From the NCBI GenBank assembly GCA_038373885.1, contig JAWZYV010000114.1, forward strand, positions 1 through 64,000: a DNA stretch of 64,000 nucleotides, given 5' to 3'. Positions 11,932 through 23,171 of this stretch are shown here, piece after piece. How positions within the stretch are numbered: the stretch's first letter is position 1; the number at the start of each line of letters is the position of its first letter. The notes beneath the pieces are model-generated. The model made no database searches. It was given only the letters and a program-made list of their open reading frames with translations, and had not been told where the DNA came from. Made by a program: the position numbers and the translations under genes. This stretch comes from Cheiracanthium punctorium (lineage: Eukaryota > Arthropoda > Arachnida > Araneae > Cheiracanthiidae).

Positions 11932-12169
11932 CAGTAGCGGATACAGAATTTTTTTTTTTACCTAAGCTTGTTTGACTTAAGAAAATGCACAGCATAGCGA
12001 ATTGTTACGCACAAGCAATGCATATTTTTGGGGGAAGGACTAATTTATGAAAAAGAAATCTTATTTGACAAAACAAAGTACACAAAGTAGCAAAATATTT
12101 TTCTTACACAATGCCTTTCGGGGGGGCTTGGAACCCTTTATCCCACTCCCTCCCACGGGTCAGCCACTG
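11932..12169. mobile_element. hAT-like MITE, about 238 bp
   Basis: The left end is CAGTAGCGGATACAGAA and the inverted right end is CAGTGGCTGACCCGTGGGAG. G/C runs lie inside the right terminus, as in the other CAGTGGC elements here. The flanking octamers do not match convincingly, so the ends are approximate or the insertion is old. Confidence 0.5.
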
Positions 12170-13251
12170 TACTTTTATTTCTTGTTTTCTGGCATATTAA
12201 GTTTTTGTTCGGTAATGTATTGTTTTCAAAACATCCCCGACTGAGCTTGTAAAACAATTTTACTTTTTTTCAATCTCGGTTTTAATGTAATAAATGGCTT
12301 CTCTTTAAAGATTCTATCGCCAAGTTGTAGCATAAAAATGACAACTGGACTAATGACATTTAATGCTGATATAGTTTAAAATACTGCACTAAAAGCTCTG
12401 AAATAAGTTGTAAGATTCCTGCAGAAGTAGTCTACTCAGGATCGACTTGCCAAAAGGAATAATAAAGTGTCTCAACGAGACAGTTGTTTCATGCTACAGA
12501 AACCAATTATTATGTAACGCTTCCAAAATGAGAATGGCTTTTTAAATATGCATTGGATCTAAATGCCATTAAATTTGATTGACGCTGTTGAAAATGAAAA
12601 GAATTCGATTTACCCTTCGTTTGCAAAACAAAATAAAAATATGTATACCTATTTTAAATGCGCTATATATAAGCACACGACGTTGATCATTATAATTTCT
12701 CTCAAGAACCTAAGTTAAAAAAAAAAAATCAGCATGTGACAGCATATCAAAACTTGGTGTATCTATCTGCATGCGTGCGACATAAATAAAAGCATGGCCG
12801 ACAGTAATTAGTCTCCTTTCATAAGGTATATCAGTGACCGAAAATAAAATGATGAAATAAATAAGTATAAATCCTGCGTTGTAACAAAGTGTCAGATACT
12901 ATAATCTGCGTATAAGGGAAAACTTCCTTGCTACGAAATAAGATGGATGTTATGCCAAACGTATCGCTAGGTAAGTAAGCAGCCATGATCTGACAATTCT
13001 TATTAACAAGTACCAAGACAGACGATAGCAGTGACCGTGAAGCGAAGTGAAAACAACTGCCGGTTTTTGTTCTTCGCCATGCTTAGTCGATCGGCTATCA
13101 CACGAGCTCGTGTGTCCATTTTGTTTTTTTGAATGATTGAATGATTTTAACAAAGCGTGAAAAATTTATTCATTTAATAACTAATCTTTTCTTTGCAATA
13201 GCTAAACTATGTTTTCAAATGGTATTGGATCTTGTCAATAGAATATTCTAA
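12170..13251. other. Intergenic DNA, nothing recognised
   Basis: No repeat ends or coding signal were found. Overlapping minus-strand frames of 61 and 67 codons (12831-13153) are unrecognised. Confidence 0.45.
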
Positions 13252-13480
13252 CAGGGGCGTAGCAAGGAAAATTTTTCGGAGATGGGATGAGATGGTGGAG
13301 GGAGATATGAAATAAATCGTGGATAAAGAAATGAAAATTTTGCACAGCATAAATCTTATGCTTACTAATCCAGAAAATTCGGGCGGGGGTATCTCCCGAT
13401 ATCAACTTCCATGAAGTAAATAAAAGACTTGTAAGCCCTCTGTATCCTAGACTTTCAAGCTCCCGTAGCATTTGTCTTAC
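13252..13480. mobile_element. hAT-like MITE fragment, left end only
   Basis: It starts with CAGGGGCGTAGCAAGG, a terminus of the type shared by the CAGTGGCG family, followed by G-rich sequence. No matching right terminus or target duplication is visible; the right limit is a guess. Confidence 0.4.
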
Positions 13481-14814
13481 TTTTCCAATAGCTTTCTTTC
13501 TTTTTTTTTTTTTTTTTAATTTCTTTAATTGTACGTTATGTTAAGGGGTCCAGTACAATTTTTAAAAAATCATAGTCATTTTGACGTTGGGATTGTTGAC
13601 AGTGGTAAATTGAAAAATTATGTTTCTTTCTTTTTTTTTTTTTTTTTTTTTTATAGGCACCGTTGATCAAACATTGCTTTTACAATAGAAACTTTTAATA
13701 GTAAATTAATAAATAATTAAAATTAATGATTTGATTAATTTTAATTAGTTATACTGACATTTAAGTTAAATTCCTCAAAACTCAAAATCGAGCTTCCCCC
13801 CCCCCCTCTCCGTTCGCGCGCCATTTTTTTTTTTTTTTTTAGGCCTAGTTCACTGCTTTAAATTTGTAAAGTATGCATGATTTCAAATGTGTTCTCTATA
13901 GTTTAAAGTAAAAATAGAGCGATTATTATATCATACTATGAGAAAAGAAAATATCGTTTCAAGGGTGAATTTTTGCATCAATATAGATGTCTCGGGAAAC
14001 ATTCTCTATTCAATAAAGAGTTTTAATAATATCTTAACTTGCTGCGAAAAGCTTCTAACTTCCAAAGAGCTTTCCTACCGCAAAGATTAAAAATGCAGGA
14101 ATTTTTTATGGGTCTCTATCTCGCTCTTTTTCTTCTGGCGACGATGTGTTTTCGATAGACCTAATGAAGTTCACCAAAGAATATACATCTAGCATTTAAT
14201 GATTGTAATAGAGATGCCTAAGAACTCGTGAAACAGGATAATGACTAGTGCATATCAGATCATGATAGTGTACTGACATAAACACTTGATACTGCTACTG
14301 TTCAGACAGAAACATTAGTTCTGCATAACTCAACAACTATTCTAGAATTGAGAAATAATGCTGACCTTTTTTCTAGCAAATTCAGCACAAGTACCTTGGC
14401 AAAGTCTCGCCATGGTAATTTCCTTAAAACAAATAGATAAAATAACGTAAACTTTTTAATAAATCTTTTGTTTTCTATGTCTATTTAAAGAAAATTAGAT
14501 TGTTGCAAATCTTCGTTCAGTTCGTGTTTCAGTAATGAATTTTTGGAGCTTTCTTTAATATCCTAGAAGCAAGACATCAATCAATTCTAAACCGCTAAAA
14601 GGCTTTCTTTAAATCAAATGTTTGAGTTATTTTGTAGGGGGGGGGGGGGATTCTTCATTATGCAGAAAAGACAATTTAACAATCTAATAAGGGCTTCTTT
14701 TTCCCTCGTAACTTGGCAAATAACATAAAGGGGGGGGGGGAGGATTGCATAGCGAACCATCTTGCCTGAATAATGAAACTATTAAATTATTCTAATGGTC
14801 GCAAAGAAATGGCA
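13481..14814. other. Intergenic DNA rich in homopolymers
   Basis: T runs lie near 13500-13518, 13629-13652 and 13826-13840, a C run near 13796-13806, and G runs near 14637-14649 and 14731-14740. No gene or complete element is visible. Confidence 0.5.
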
Positions 14815-15323
14815 TTAACCCTTTGAGGTGCAACCCTTTTCCAATGCTGAAAAAAAGGGCAGCCGTTGCCATCGCTCGACTTAACTACCAGCAAGATGGC
14901 GGACGATCGAAATGTTCATCGCGTGCCACAGATCTAGAGACCCTTTTTTGACGCAGCTGGCTGTGCTCGCGCACAGCCAGCTGTCGTCAAAAAGCGTATC
15001 ACGCGATGAACGTTTCGATCGTCCGCCATCTTGCTGGTAGTTAAGTCGAGCGATGGCAACGGCTGCCCTTTTTTCAGCATTGGGCAATCGATCCAGCTGT
15101 TCTCGCATTCTTCCATTTTCCAGCAGATGTCAGTGTTGTTAAAAATAATCGCGACCATTTTGTTTATGGGAAATGACGTGCTAAAAAGTAAAGGATCTCT
15201 CGTGGAGCTATGTCACCCGCAACTACTTTTATAGAAATCAAATCTATTCTTCGTGACTGGCAACAGTCAAAACGTCAGAGTTTGGTGTTGCCAGAGCGGG
15301 AACACTGCGCGTTAAAGGGTTAA
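14815..15323 (+). mobile_element. piggyBac-like MITE, copy B (foldback form)
   Basis: It is bounded by TTAA (14815-14818 and 15320-15323) with termini CCCTTTGAGGTGC and GCGCGTTAAAGGG. Unlike copy A it contains a large internal inverted duplication. The segment from about 14841 is repeated in reverse up to about 15083. At the centre is a perfect 12-bp stem, CAGCTGGCTGTG/CACAGCCAGCTG (14954-14965 and 14972-14983), with a 6-base loop. The right part matches copies A, C and D. No transposase is encoded; the short frames here arise from the repeat arms. Confidence 0.82.
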
Positions 15324-15566
15324 AAAAAGTTAGACTTCATTTGCATATCACGGTATGTATTGCTCGTTTCTTTCATGTAGATTCCATCTCACAAATACTG
15401 TGTTTTGCTTGCTGGCTTCTGTGTTGTTTACCCAGGAATGACTCGTGACGCTCGCGTACCCATGCGCTTTTTCACGAATGATTGAAAGCAACATCTTAAT
15501 GCCCGTAAAAGCTCCCTTGACTCTGATTATTATTGTGTTCGTATGGTCATTCTCGGTCTATGAAGT

Positions 15567-15946
15567 TTAACCCTTTAACGCGCAGTGTATCCCGCTCTGG
15601 GAACACCAAACTCTGACGTTTTGACTGTTGCCAGTCACGAAGAATAGATTTGATTTCTTTAAAAATAGTTGCGGGTGACATAGCTCCACGAGAGTTCCTT
15701 TACTTTTTAGCACGTCATTTCCCATAAAGAAAATGGTCGCGATTATTTTTAACAACACTGACATCTGCTGGAAAATGGAAGAATGCGAGAACAGCTGGAT
15801 CGATTGCCCAATGCTGAAAAAAGGGCAGCCGTTGCCATCCCTCGACTTAACTACCAGCAAGATGGCAGACGATTGAAACGTTCATCGCGTGCCGCAGATC
15901 TAGAGACCCTTTTTTTTTGGGAAAGGGTTGCGCCTCAAAGGGTTAA
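15567..15946 (-). mobile_element. piggyBac-like MITE, copy C
   Basis: The element lies in the opposite orientation to copy B, 243 bp away. It is bounded by TTAA (15567-15570 and 15943-15946) with termini CCCTTTAACGCGCAG and GCGCCTCAAAGGG. It has the single-arm form, without the internal inverted duplication. Together with copy B it makes a widely spaced inverted pair. Confidence 0.82.
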
Positions 15947-16488
15947 AGATAAATCGTGTTTCTGAAAGTTTTCAAGTTCGGTCCCGTTAATAGGGACACA
16001 ACGTTCCAGTCTAAAAGATCGTATCGAACTAGCAGATTTTGGATATTTACGATACAAATCCAATAAGAGAGGGGGAAAAAAATCGGTATTCGGACATATA
16101 AAAAAGGAAATGTAACCAAGTAGTAGTAAAAACATCTTTCTGAAAATGATAGAGTGTTTTTCTTTTCTGAGAACTCACATGCAACACAGCGGACCTTTTG
16201 GAACCTATATAGAATAATCTTGCTAATATTATCTGTAAAGGTATTTCTTTTCTCCCCCCCCCCCTCGCCTCCCCTCGTCATGAGTTACATGATATTTTAA
16301 AAAGACAGGAATGATAACAAATTTAGGCATAAATATTGTAATTAGTCGTTATAAGTTTTATTCTTTATATTTTTTATTTTAATTACTCTTTATACGTTGA
16401 CACTAAAATTGCATTTCTACAAAAGGATAAATTTTGTCTTCAAGCTTGAGTTTTTCCTTTTCTTGACAAAGCTTAAATTTAAATCATG
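15947..16488. other. Intergenic DNA, nothing recognised
   Basis: AT-rich, with a C run near 16254-16264. A 112-codon minus-strand frame (15943-16281) partly overlaps copy C and has no family resemblance. Confidence 0.45.
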
Positions 16489-18240
16489 TAGAACGACAAT
16501 TCTACTAGTGACGCAGCCAGCCCCAACCAACCAACCGTAAAATCTCGCGGCACTTATATATACAGCCAGTTTTTTAATTTATTTGTTGTTCTCTTGTGGA
16601 TCTCGGAATCCGCTCTAACGAATTTTTTACAATTAATATATGATTTTAATCAGTGCCAAATTCGATGAGTGACGTCGCCGGTTAAGCTAGGAAAACTCGT
16701 TTTTTTTTATTTAATCCAGTTCAAAGAGGGAACTATTTAACCCGCGTAAGGAAATACGGAAAATGATCTCGTTTGGGAGGCGGTAAACAAGACAGGGAGC
16801 AGGAATACAGTGCTGTAGACCCATGACAAGATTTCTACAAGTTACCTTATATCCTAAACCAGTTTCGTCGTAGACAGCTGGTACCTTTCGCTTCGTCTTT
16901 CTGATCAGATAACTTAGGTTGTGTACCCGACGTCGCCCTTTTGCGAGATGAGCTTTGTGTTACTGTCGTTTTTGTTTTATTTAATTTTAAAAAATAATAA
17001 CAGATTATTATATATTTTACTTATTTTTTCTGTAATTTATTTTGCTATAATTAATAATTAAAAATAGTTAAGACTTTGAATTAAAAAAATAATTAATTTA
17101 AGTATTTTTTGGTAAAACTCCTTCCTAACCTTTTAAGTATTTCGCTTCCCTAGTATTTTGATAGCTATTTCTAATTAAATTAAGTCTTTATTTTTCTAAT
17201 ATTATTAATTCTATTTGGAAAATTCAATATGTAATTAATATTTCAATGAATTTTTTTTTCTCTTCAGAAAGCTCACATAATTAATAAATAATAATTATTT
17301 AGTATTCAGAGGAAAATAAATAGTAATTTTACATACTAACTAGTTTTAATAATAATTCTTTTACTCTTCATGTATATATAAAATTTATTGAAATTATTGA
17401 ATTGTAATTTTAAAACCAATATTTTTTCCAAATCTTAGGTTTTTCTCAATTTTATTTTGTATTCCTTTAAATACCAGATTTAAAATTTTGTTCAATACTT
17501 TTCAGATAGAAATTTGATTAATTAATCTAAATTTATACATGCACTATATTTTGTATTAGACATTTGATGGCCTGAGATAGCATCTAAAACAATATGTTGT
17601 GCCCACCCGAGCCGAGTTTATAAGATACTGAAGATGGGAGATAACTGAATTATCAATGTCCAGGGTTCTGGTCTACCGGATGGCTGATAATCTAAAAATT
17701 CAGAGTTTTGGACGGTTTTTCTCACGATGTAACGTAAATACGCTTCAGAAGCACTAAAAAAGTCAACCGCGCAAGACCCTTATTCTTAAACTGGTAGTTC
17801 ATCTAAACGTTCTCTAAAAAATGAAATTATCAACTGATAAAAAAAACAAACATAGTATGAAGTTAGTTTTCTAAAAAGCGACATAAAACCAATTATAAAC
17901 AGTAATTTTTTGAGTAATTTTCTATTTTATTATTAATGATTATAGTCATTAATTAATTGAATCAACAATTTTGAGATGTATCATTAACTTAGTTAAAAAC
18001 TTAGTGTATCATAATATAGTTAAAATTTTAACTTAGAGATAGGTTTGAACTGAAAGCAAACATTGCATTAATAGATTACATTACATTAAAATAATAGAAC
18101 GAGTAACTAGATTATCATTAATTAAGAACGAGATTATTAAATTAATAATTTTAACGAAACTTAACTTACGGTTATCGTTAAACTGAATGCAAATTAATGA
18201 ATCACAATGCATTAAAACAATAGAACCAACAGTTATATAT

Positions 18241-18463
18241 TGTTGAATTACGGCCGATTAGTTACACGTAGGCTCTAAGCAGAGACGTGGGGTGCCCTCC
18301 GTTGGGGTCTTTCTAAGGGGTCCTAACCCGTATTTACGCTGTTTTGGAGGAAACCACGGAAAACTCCGAACGATTAGGTCGGCGGACGCAACCCTGTTTC
18401 GAACCAGGCACCTTCGATCTCCCAGTTCAGAGCGCTATGCGCTCGGCCACTGATGGGGCCCAA
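18241..18463 (-). mobile_element. tRNA-derived SINE, copy 1
   Basis: Read on the minus strand, it has a tRNA-like head with A box TGGCCGAGCGC (complement of 18439-18449) and B box GGTTCGAAACA (complement of 18395-18405). A body follows with CGTTCGGAGTTTTCCGTGG and ACGGGTTAGGACCCCTTAG, then a CAACA end. The copy is flanked by AGTTATATA on both sides (from 18231 and from 18464), a target duplication made by retroposition. The body matches the plus-strand copy at 23172, while the heads differ. It depends on LINE machinery and encodes no protein. It is inserted within the large repeat 16489-19558. Confidence 0.85.
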
Positions 18464-18849
18464 TAGTTATATAATTATAGTAAAAAAGTTAACTATAGTA
18501 AAAATTACGTTTAGCATTAAACTGAATGCAAATTTATGAAATAAAATCAAAGATGGTGGCAGGGATACTAATCTGTACTCGACCCAAATTATAAATAGAA
18601 AATTACTCAAAAAATCATTGAATATAATCAGAATTATGCCTCTTATTATAAAATTCTAACAAAAATATGTCAATTTTCTGTTACATGTTACAAAAGAACT
18701 TGCTGTGACTTTTTAATCAAATACTCTGATACTGCATGAAAACAGGTTTGTATATTTATTTACATAACTTAGTGTCAAGCAAACTTCCGAAATTCGCCCT
18801 TGAAACTAATTTATTATCTTCTGACCATACCCTTAAAAAGTAATGATAT

Positions 18850-19558
18850 CCCCATGCAAAAACCCTTAACTGGTTAAAAATTTGTGACGCAGCATTTTAC
18901 TTTATAGCTCTATGAATTTTAAATATGGGTCTTAAAAATAATGATATCAAATTTTGAGTGACGCCCTGCTGGGAATTTTAAAGACTTGTTTTTAAATTCC
19001 ATTACAGTTACTTTCGTTTTATTTTCTAAAGAAGATTTAGGCATTTAAGCAATGCTTTTAATTATGAAATACACTGTCAAATATATCACACTTTCACTGA
19101 GTCTATATAATGTATTCAAATGAATTTATTTCAATAATTTAATTTATCTTTTGCGTCACGCTATCCAAAAGGACAAGCAAAATTTTCACTATGTTACTAT
19201 GACACTAACTAAATATTTACGTAAATTTTGCTTGCCCTCTTGGATAGCGTGACGCAAAAGAAAATTAAATTATTGAAATAAATTCATTTGAATACGTTAT
19301 ATAGACTCAGTGAAAGTGTGATATATTTGACAGTGTATTTCATAATTAAAAGCATTGCTTAAATGCGTAAATCTTCTTTAGAAAATAAAACGAAAGTAAC
19401 TGTAATGGAATTTAAAAACAAATCTTTAAAATTCCCAGCAGGGCGTCACTCAAAATTTGATATCATTATTTTTAAGACCCAATATTTAAAATTCATAGAG
19501 CTATAAAGTAAAATGCTGCGTCACAAATTTTTAACCAGTTAAGGGTTTTTGCATGGGG
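18850..19558. repeat. Near-perfect 709-bp palindrome
   Basis: The arms 18850-19186 and 19223-19558 are inverted copies separated by 36 bp. They begin CCCCATGCAAAAACCC and end with its exact complement, with only scattered mismatches (for example GGCATTT versus GCGTAAA near the middle). The structure forms the right end of the large repeat; a related palindrome ends the second copy at 43248-43969. A transcript through it would fold into a long hairpin. No coding capacity is visible. Confidence 0.92.
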
Positions 19559-20436
19559 TTTTCTTATACAGGCACTTGCTCTTTCTAGCAACAAAGACTG
19601 CTTGGGAAATTCTTTATGAGCTTTTTGTTGTTGTTCTTGTGGGGGGGGATGGGGGGACGTCTTTACTACTCACAACTGCTTTAGATATTTTACGCGAAAG
19701 GGAAAAAAAGTTGATTAGTGCATCGACGCATATTTATAACAAAAGCAATCGATGTTCGTGCGTCTAATTCATAAATAAACTCGCAAAAAACCTCAAGATA
19801 ATCTATAGCAGATGCATATCTTAAAAAGGGTGACCATTATTGGATGACTAATAACCCAGGTATGAGCACGAGTTCCTCTTAAAAATTAGCCTCCATGCCC
19901 GGCTACAATTAATCAGGTGTAATAATTAATCAATTAGCAGGGACATCACTAATTATTAGGCACAAACACTTCAGTAACGTCACAATTTGCGAGTTAGGTT
20001 TTTCTTTTCCCAATCGGAGATTGTGACAGATCTTTTGGCCTGAAGGTGCGCTCGAGTAGAATGCAGAATATATCACAAATCAAGTATCTTGAGCTAATTA
20101 TATTTGTAGGTTATTAACATGCCTAACATAATGGCATTCTTTTGTGCTCGCCTGACAAGATCGCAGTTTAATGATGTAAGTTTAGCTAAATAAAGAGCGT
20201 AGTTTTACATTCTTTAGAGAGTTAAAAATGTATTTATAACACTGGTGAGAAGACTTCCAGTCAGGGCAGTGCTCTGTCGGATGCGTACTGTAAAAAAGCT
20301 TTGGGCCGCATGAAATTACTTTTTCAATGGATGAAACCGAAACTGCTGTAGAAAGAAGAGTTTTCAAAAATTTCCCCGACTGTTGGCTCCCCACCTCCAT
20401 TAGAGGGGGCCCCATTACCTTTTTGTGTGTTGAGTT
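19559..20436. other. Intergenic DNA, nothing recognised
   Basis: Unremarkable sequence with a G run near 19640-19648. A 72-codon frame from 19549 starts in the end of the palindrome and is chance. Confidence 0.5.
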
Positions 20437-20660
20437 TTGGTAAATTTCGTATACATACCTGTCAACTTGACTGGATTTTTCTGGGAAAACTCTCGGATTT
20501 TTATAAATTTTCCCGAACTCGGTTACCATTGTAAATCTCGATATTTCTAGATTTTGGAAACATAAATAAATAACATAAAATAAATGGAAAATACATCTCT
20601 AAACTTAGTAGATTTTGGCTTTGTGAGAGTTTTCCCTTCACGAGGAGTGCAACAGGAAAG
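20437..20660 (+). mobile_element. DNA-transposon fragment with 'cccgaa' terminal blocks
   Basis: It starts near ATACCTGTCAACTTGACTGG and carries 'ggatttttataaattttccc' and related blocks. These resemble the left end of the insertion at 23510-24285, where 'ctcccgaa' blocks precede a hAT-like transposase remnant. It is a degraded one-ended copy with approximate limits. Confidence 0.35.
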
Positions 20661-21450
20661 CGGTGTTCCCTAACAGGGCTGTTTGTAATTTTGAATTATG
20701 GATATTCGGGGCAAGTTATTTGCAGAATTCTGAATTTTTCAGAGCAAACATTACCCTGAAAATTATGTTCAATCAAGTCTATTTCAAACTTTAGCAATTT
20801 TCCCTGTGAATGACTATTTTTTCTTTGGTATTAATTTATTAAAATCTCCGATGTCGTAGGGTTAAAACATGACCTCTTTTTTACATTTAACTATCATAAA
20901 TCTATATAAAATTAAAAATATACACTTATAGTTTTTTGCAAGTTCTTGGAATAATTTTTAGGGCGATTTTACCTAAAACATCTGTGAGAAATGAGTTTCT
21001 AATAGATTTATTGGCAATAGCTAATGAGGATTATATCATACTACTCCGTAGTTTTAAAATAGCTGAATAAATTATAATAATTTAATGTTTGCTAATATAG
21101 ACTTTTTAACTGTAATCAGTGAATGCAGTGCCCTATGAAACGAAAATATTGCGTAATTATTTATATAAAGTGAAATGACAACCAAAGTATACAACCTTTC
21201 AAAGTGTAAGTACTCAATCTTTTCATATTATTCCTCGCTGTCGTGCCAATGCATTTTCTATGCCCAGCAGCAAAAATAACATATCCACATGCATCATTTA
21301 TTAGGAAACTTCTATTTTACAGAGAAGTGCGTAAAATTTCTACAGTCTTGATAAGTGAAAGAAAATCAGTGAGAAATACCAGTAAAAATAAAAAGGGTCA
21401 AAGATTTTACACTAGTTATTGCAGGTTACGCTTGTTGGAAGTCAAATATA
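20661..21450. other. AT-rich intergenic DNA, nothing recognised
   Basis: No gene, element end or simple repeat of note. Confidence 0.5.
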
Positions 21451-22050
21451 CAAAGGGCATTCCATAAAAACTGAGAGTTATTTTTTACGTAGTGGCAACA
21501 CCGCGAAATTAAAAAATGGAAGTGCAGGTGATTTTTTCAAACTGTTAACTGTGCGTTTATACAAAATTCAAAACGAAGCAGACGATTTTATTTTCCTAGT
21601 TCCGTGCTTGTTTAAAGAACTGTTTTATTTGCCTACAGAAATCGAGATGAACTATCAGGGAATTGGACATTACATCACGATAATGCTCTCCCGCATGTCG
21701 CTACTTCTGTTCAGCAATATCTTAGTAAATGCAATATTAAAATCATGCCACATCCCCCTTACAGTCCAGATCTCGCACCATGCGATTTCTGGCGGTTTCC
21801 GAAGTTGAAGGAGAAGCTCCGTGGCAGAAAATTGAACACAGATTCTGAAGTTATTTCAGCAGTGGAGGGTTCATTGAAGCAGCTTTCAGAAAAGGGATTC
21901 TCTACTTGTTTTGAAAAGTGGGTTGAACGATGGGACCGTTGCATATCATTTGACGGAAGGTATTTTGAAAAAGAATGATGTATTTTTTGCTGTAAATTTA
22001 TTTCTCGATTTTTTATGATTTTACTCTCAGTTTTTATGGAATGCCCTTTG
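21451..22050 (+). mobile_element. Internally deleted mariner element, 600 bp
   Basis: A TA-flanked element (TA at 21449-21450 and 22051-22052) with 28-bp terminal inverted repeats at 21451-21478 and 22023-22050. The left repeat begins CAAAGGGCATTCCATAAAAA, and the two repeats are identical over all 28 bases as I read them. Full-length mariners are about 1.3 kb with a transposase of about 345 residues. Here the 5' half of the gene is missing, leaving the C-terminal third. Perfect ends suggest it could still be moved by transposase supplied in trans. Confidence 0.93.
21652..21978 (+). pseudogene. Mariner transposase, C-terminal remnant
   Basis: From about 21652 a frame reads LSGNWTLHHDNALPHVA, continues through PHPPYSPDLAPCDFW, and ends at the TGA at 21976-21978. 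The aspartate of HHDNA (21679-21681) and the aspartate of APCDF (21784-21786) are separated by exactly 34 residues, the D34D spacing of the mariner catalytic triad. The first catalytic aspartate and the DNA-binding N-terminus are absent. The frame upstream holds a stop at 21613-21615, so this is not an intact gene. The tail (EKWVERWDRCISFDGRYFEK) is the usual mariner C-terminus. The protein is predicted inactive. Confidence 0.92.
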
Positions 22051-22469
22051 TAGATAGATGTACGTTATGCTCGGTGTTGTCGTAACTACTCTTGACTATC
22101 CTTTGCTCAAGCAATTCATTGGTGTCTGGTTTTGCACTTAATTTTGCTTTTAAGTTTCCTATTATATTAAGAACTCTGTACATCAGTCACTTGCGGCCTA
22201 GTAGTGAAGTCACTGACAGTAAATATGCTGAGCCACGGCCTTGTTAACTTCTGAACTTAAGGTAAGCTCAGTTTCATTTTGGGCCCCCTCTTTTCAAACC
22301 CTGCTTCCACAGTTGCGGAGTTGAGGACACAAGAACTATTTAAATTATCGTACGGGAAAGGTGTCCCAATTTGTGCACTTAAATAAAAACTAATTTTTCT
22401 CAAAAATGTAACCAGGATTTTTAATTTCAGTTTTTATATTACTATTCAATTTCTATTATTTGTAAAAAA
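22051..22469. other. Intergenic DNA, nothing recognised
   Basis: No features beyond the mariner flank. Confidence 0.5.
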
Positions 22470-23171
22470 AAAATTAAGTGACTTTACTTGACTTTCCGAA
22501 CACTTGCTCTTCAAGTGTTTAAATAAATTTCATTCAACTCAATCGGATCCAGTGTTCAGGCACTAGTGCACTCAAAATGATTTGAGTGTATAGGCCGCAA
22601 TATATAATACATTTTTGTAGCCCTGTAAAATTCCGTAGGCCGTACACTTGCTAAAATTTATACATTATGCAAGACAGTGACCTATAATATGTCACTGTAT
22701 GTGTATGTAATCTGAGATCAATCGAATGCACCATTTAGACACTTGCTCACTTGAAATGATTTGCATCCTTCGGCGGTAATATATAACAATTACTTTTTGT
22801 AACCCTATGAGCAAACTATCAGCTCTACACATATACACACACACACACAAACCAAAATCTACGTAGATCATGAGACCGTGACCTATAATATGCATATAAA
22901 TTTGAGCTCAATCGAATGCATCATTCAAACAGTTAGCGCACTTTCAAGAATTTCCGTTCATAGGCCATAATGTAAAAGAACACTTATTTGTTGCCCTGTC
23001 AAAAATCTGCAAGTCCTATACACAACAAAGTCTATACATGTTGTGTGAAGGTGAACTATAATATACATACCCATCTTGAACTTATTGGAATGCACTGTTT
23101 AGACGCTAGCGCACTTTCCAGAATTTCCGTCCACAAGTTATAACTTAAAAGAAATTTTTTTTCGTAGCTCT

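Larger units (their letters stand above)
16489..19558 (+). repeat. Large unclassified interspersed repeat, copy 1 (ends in a palindrome)
   Basis: Blocks of this region recur in the same order at 42118-43969. These are the left end 'agaacga' plus 'ttctac' plus 'agtgacgcagcc'; then 'caaccaacca'; 'tctcggaatccgctctaacg'; 'atgattttaatc'; 'ggaactatttaac'; and later 'tgatactgcatgaaaacag' with 'acataacttagtgtcaagca'. The right ends of both copies are the palindrome described separately. This copy is longer, with a SINE at 18241-18463 and much extra AT-rich DNA. No coding remnant or LTR is visible, so the class is unknown. Confidence 0.6.

Noticed and set aside
14881..15965. Several similar frames on both strands
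   Set aside because: They are translations of the same piggyBac MITE arms in copies B and C; the resemblance between them comes from the inverted repeats and not from a gene family.
15943..16281. 112-codon minus frame
   Set aside because: It overlaps the terminus of piggyBac MITE copy C and a C homopolymer, with no family resemblance.
18390..18463. tRNA gene suggested by A and B boxes
   Set aside because: The boxes belong to a SINE head flanked by a target duplication and followed by a SINE body; there is no complete cloverleaf.
22550..23170. CRISPR-like or satellite array
   Set aside because: The units are ~185 bp and degenerate with no short constant repeat and unique spacers; the host is eukaryotic and the array is part of an interspersed element.
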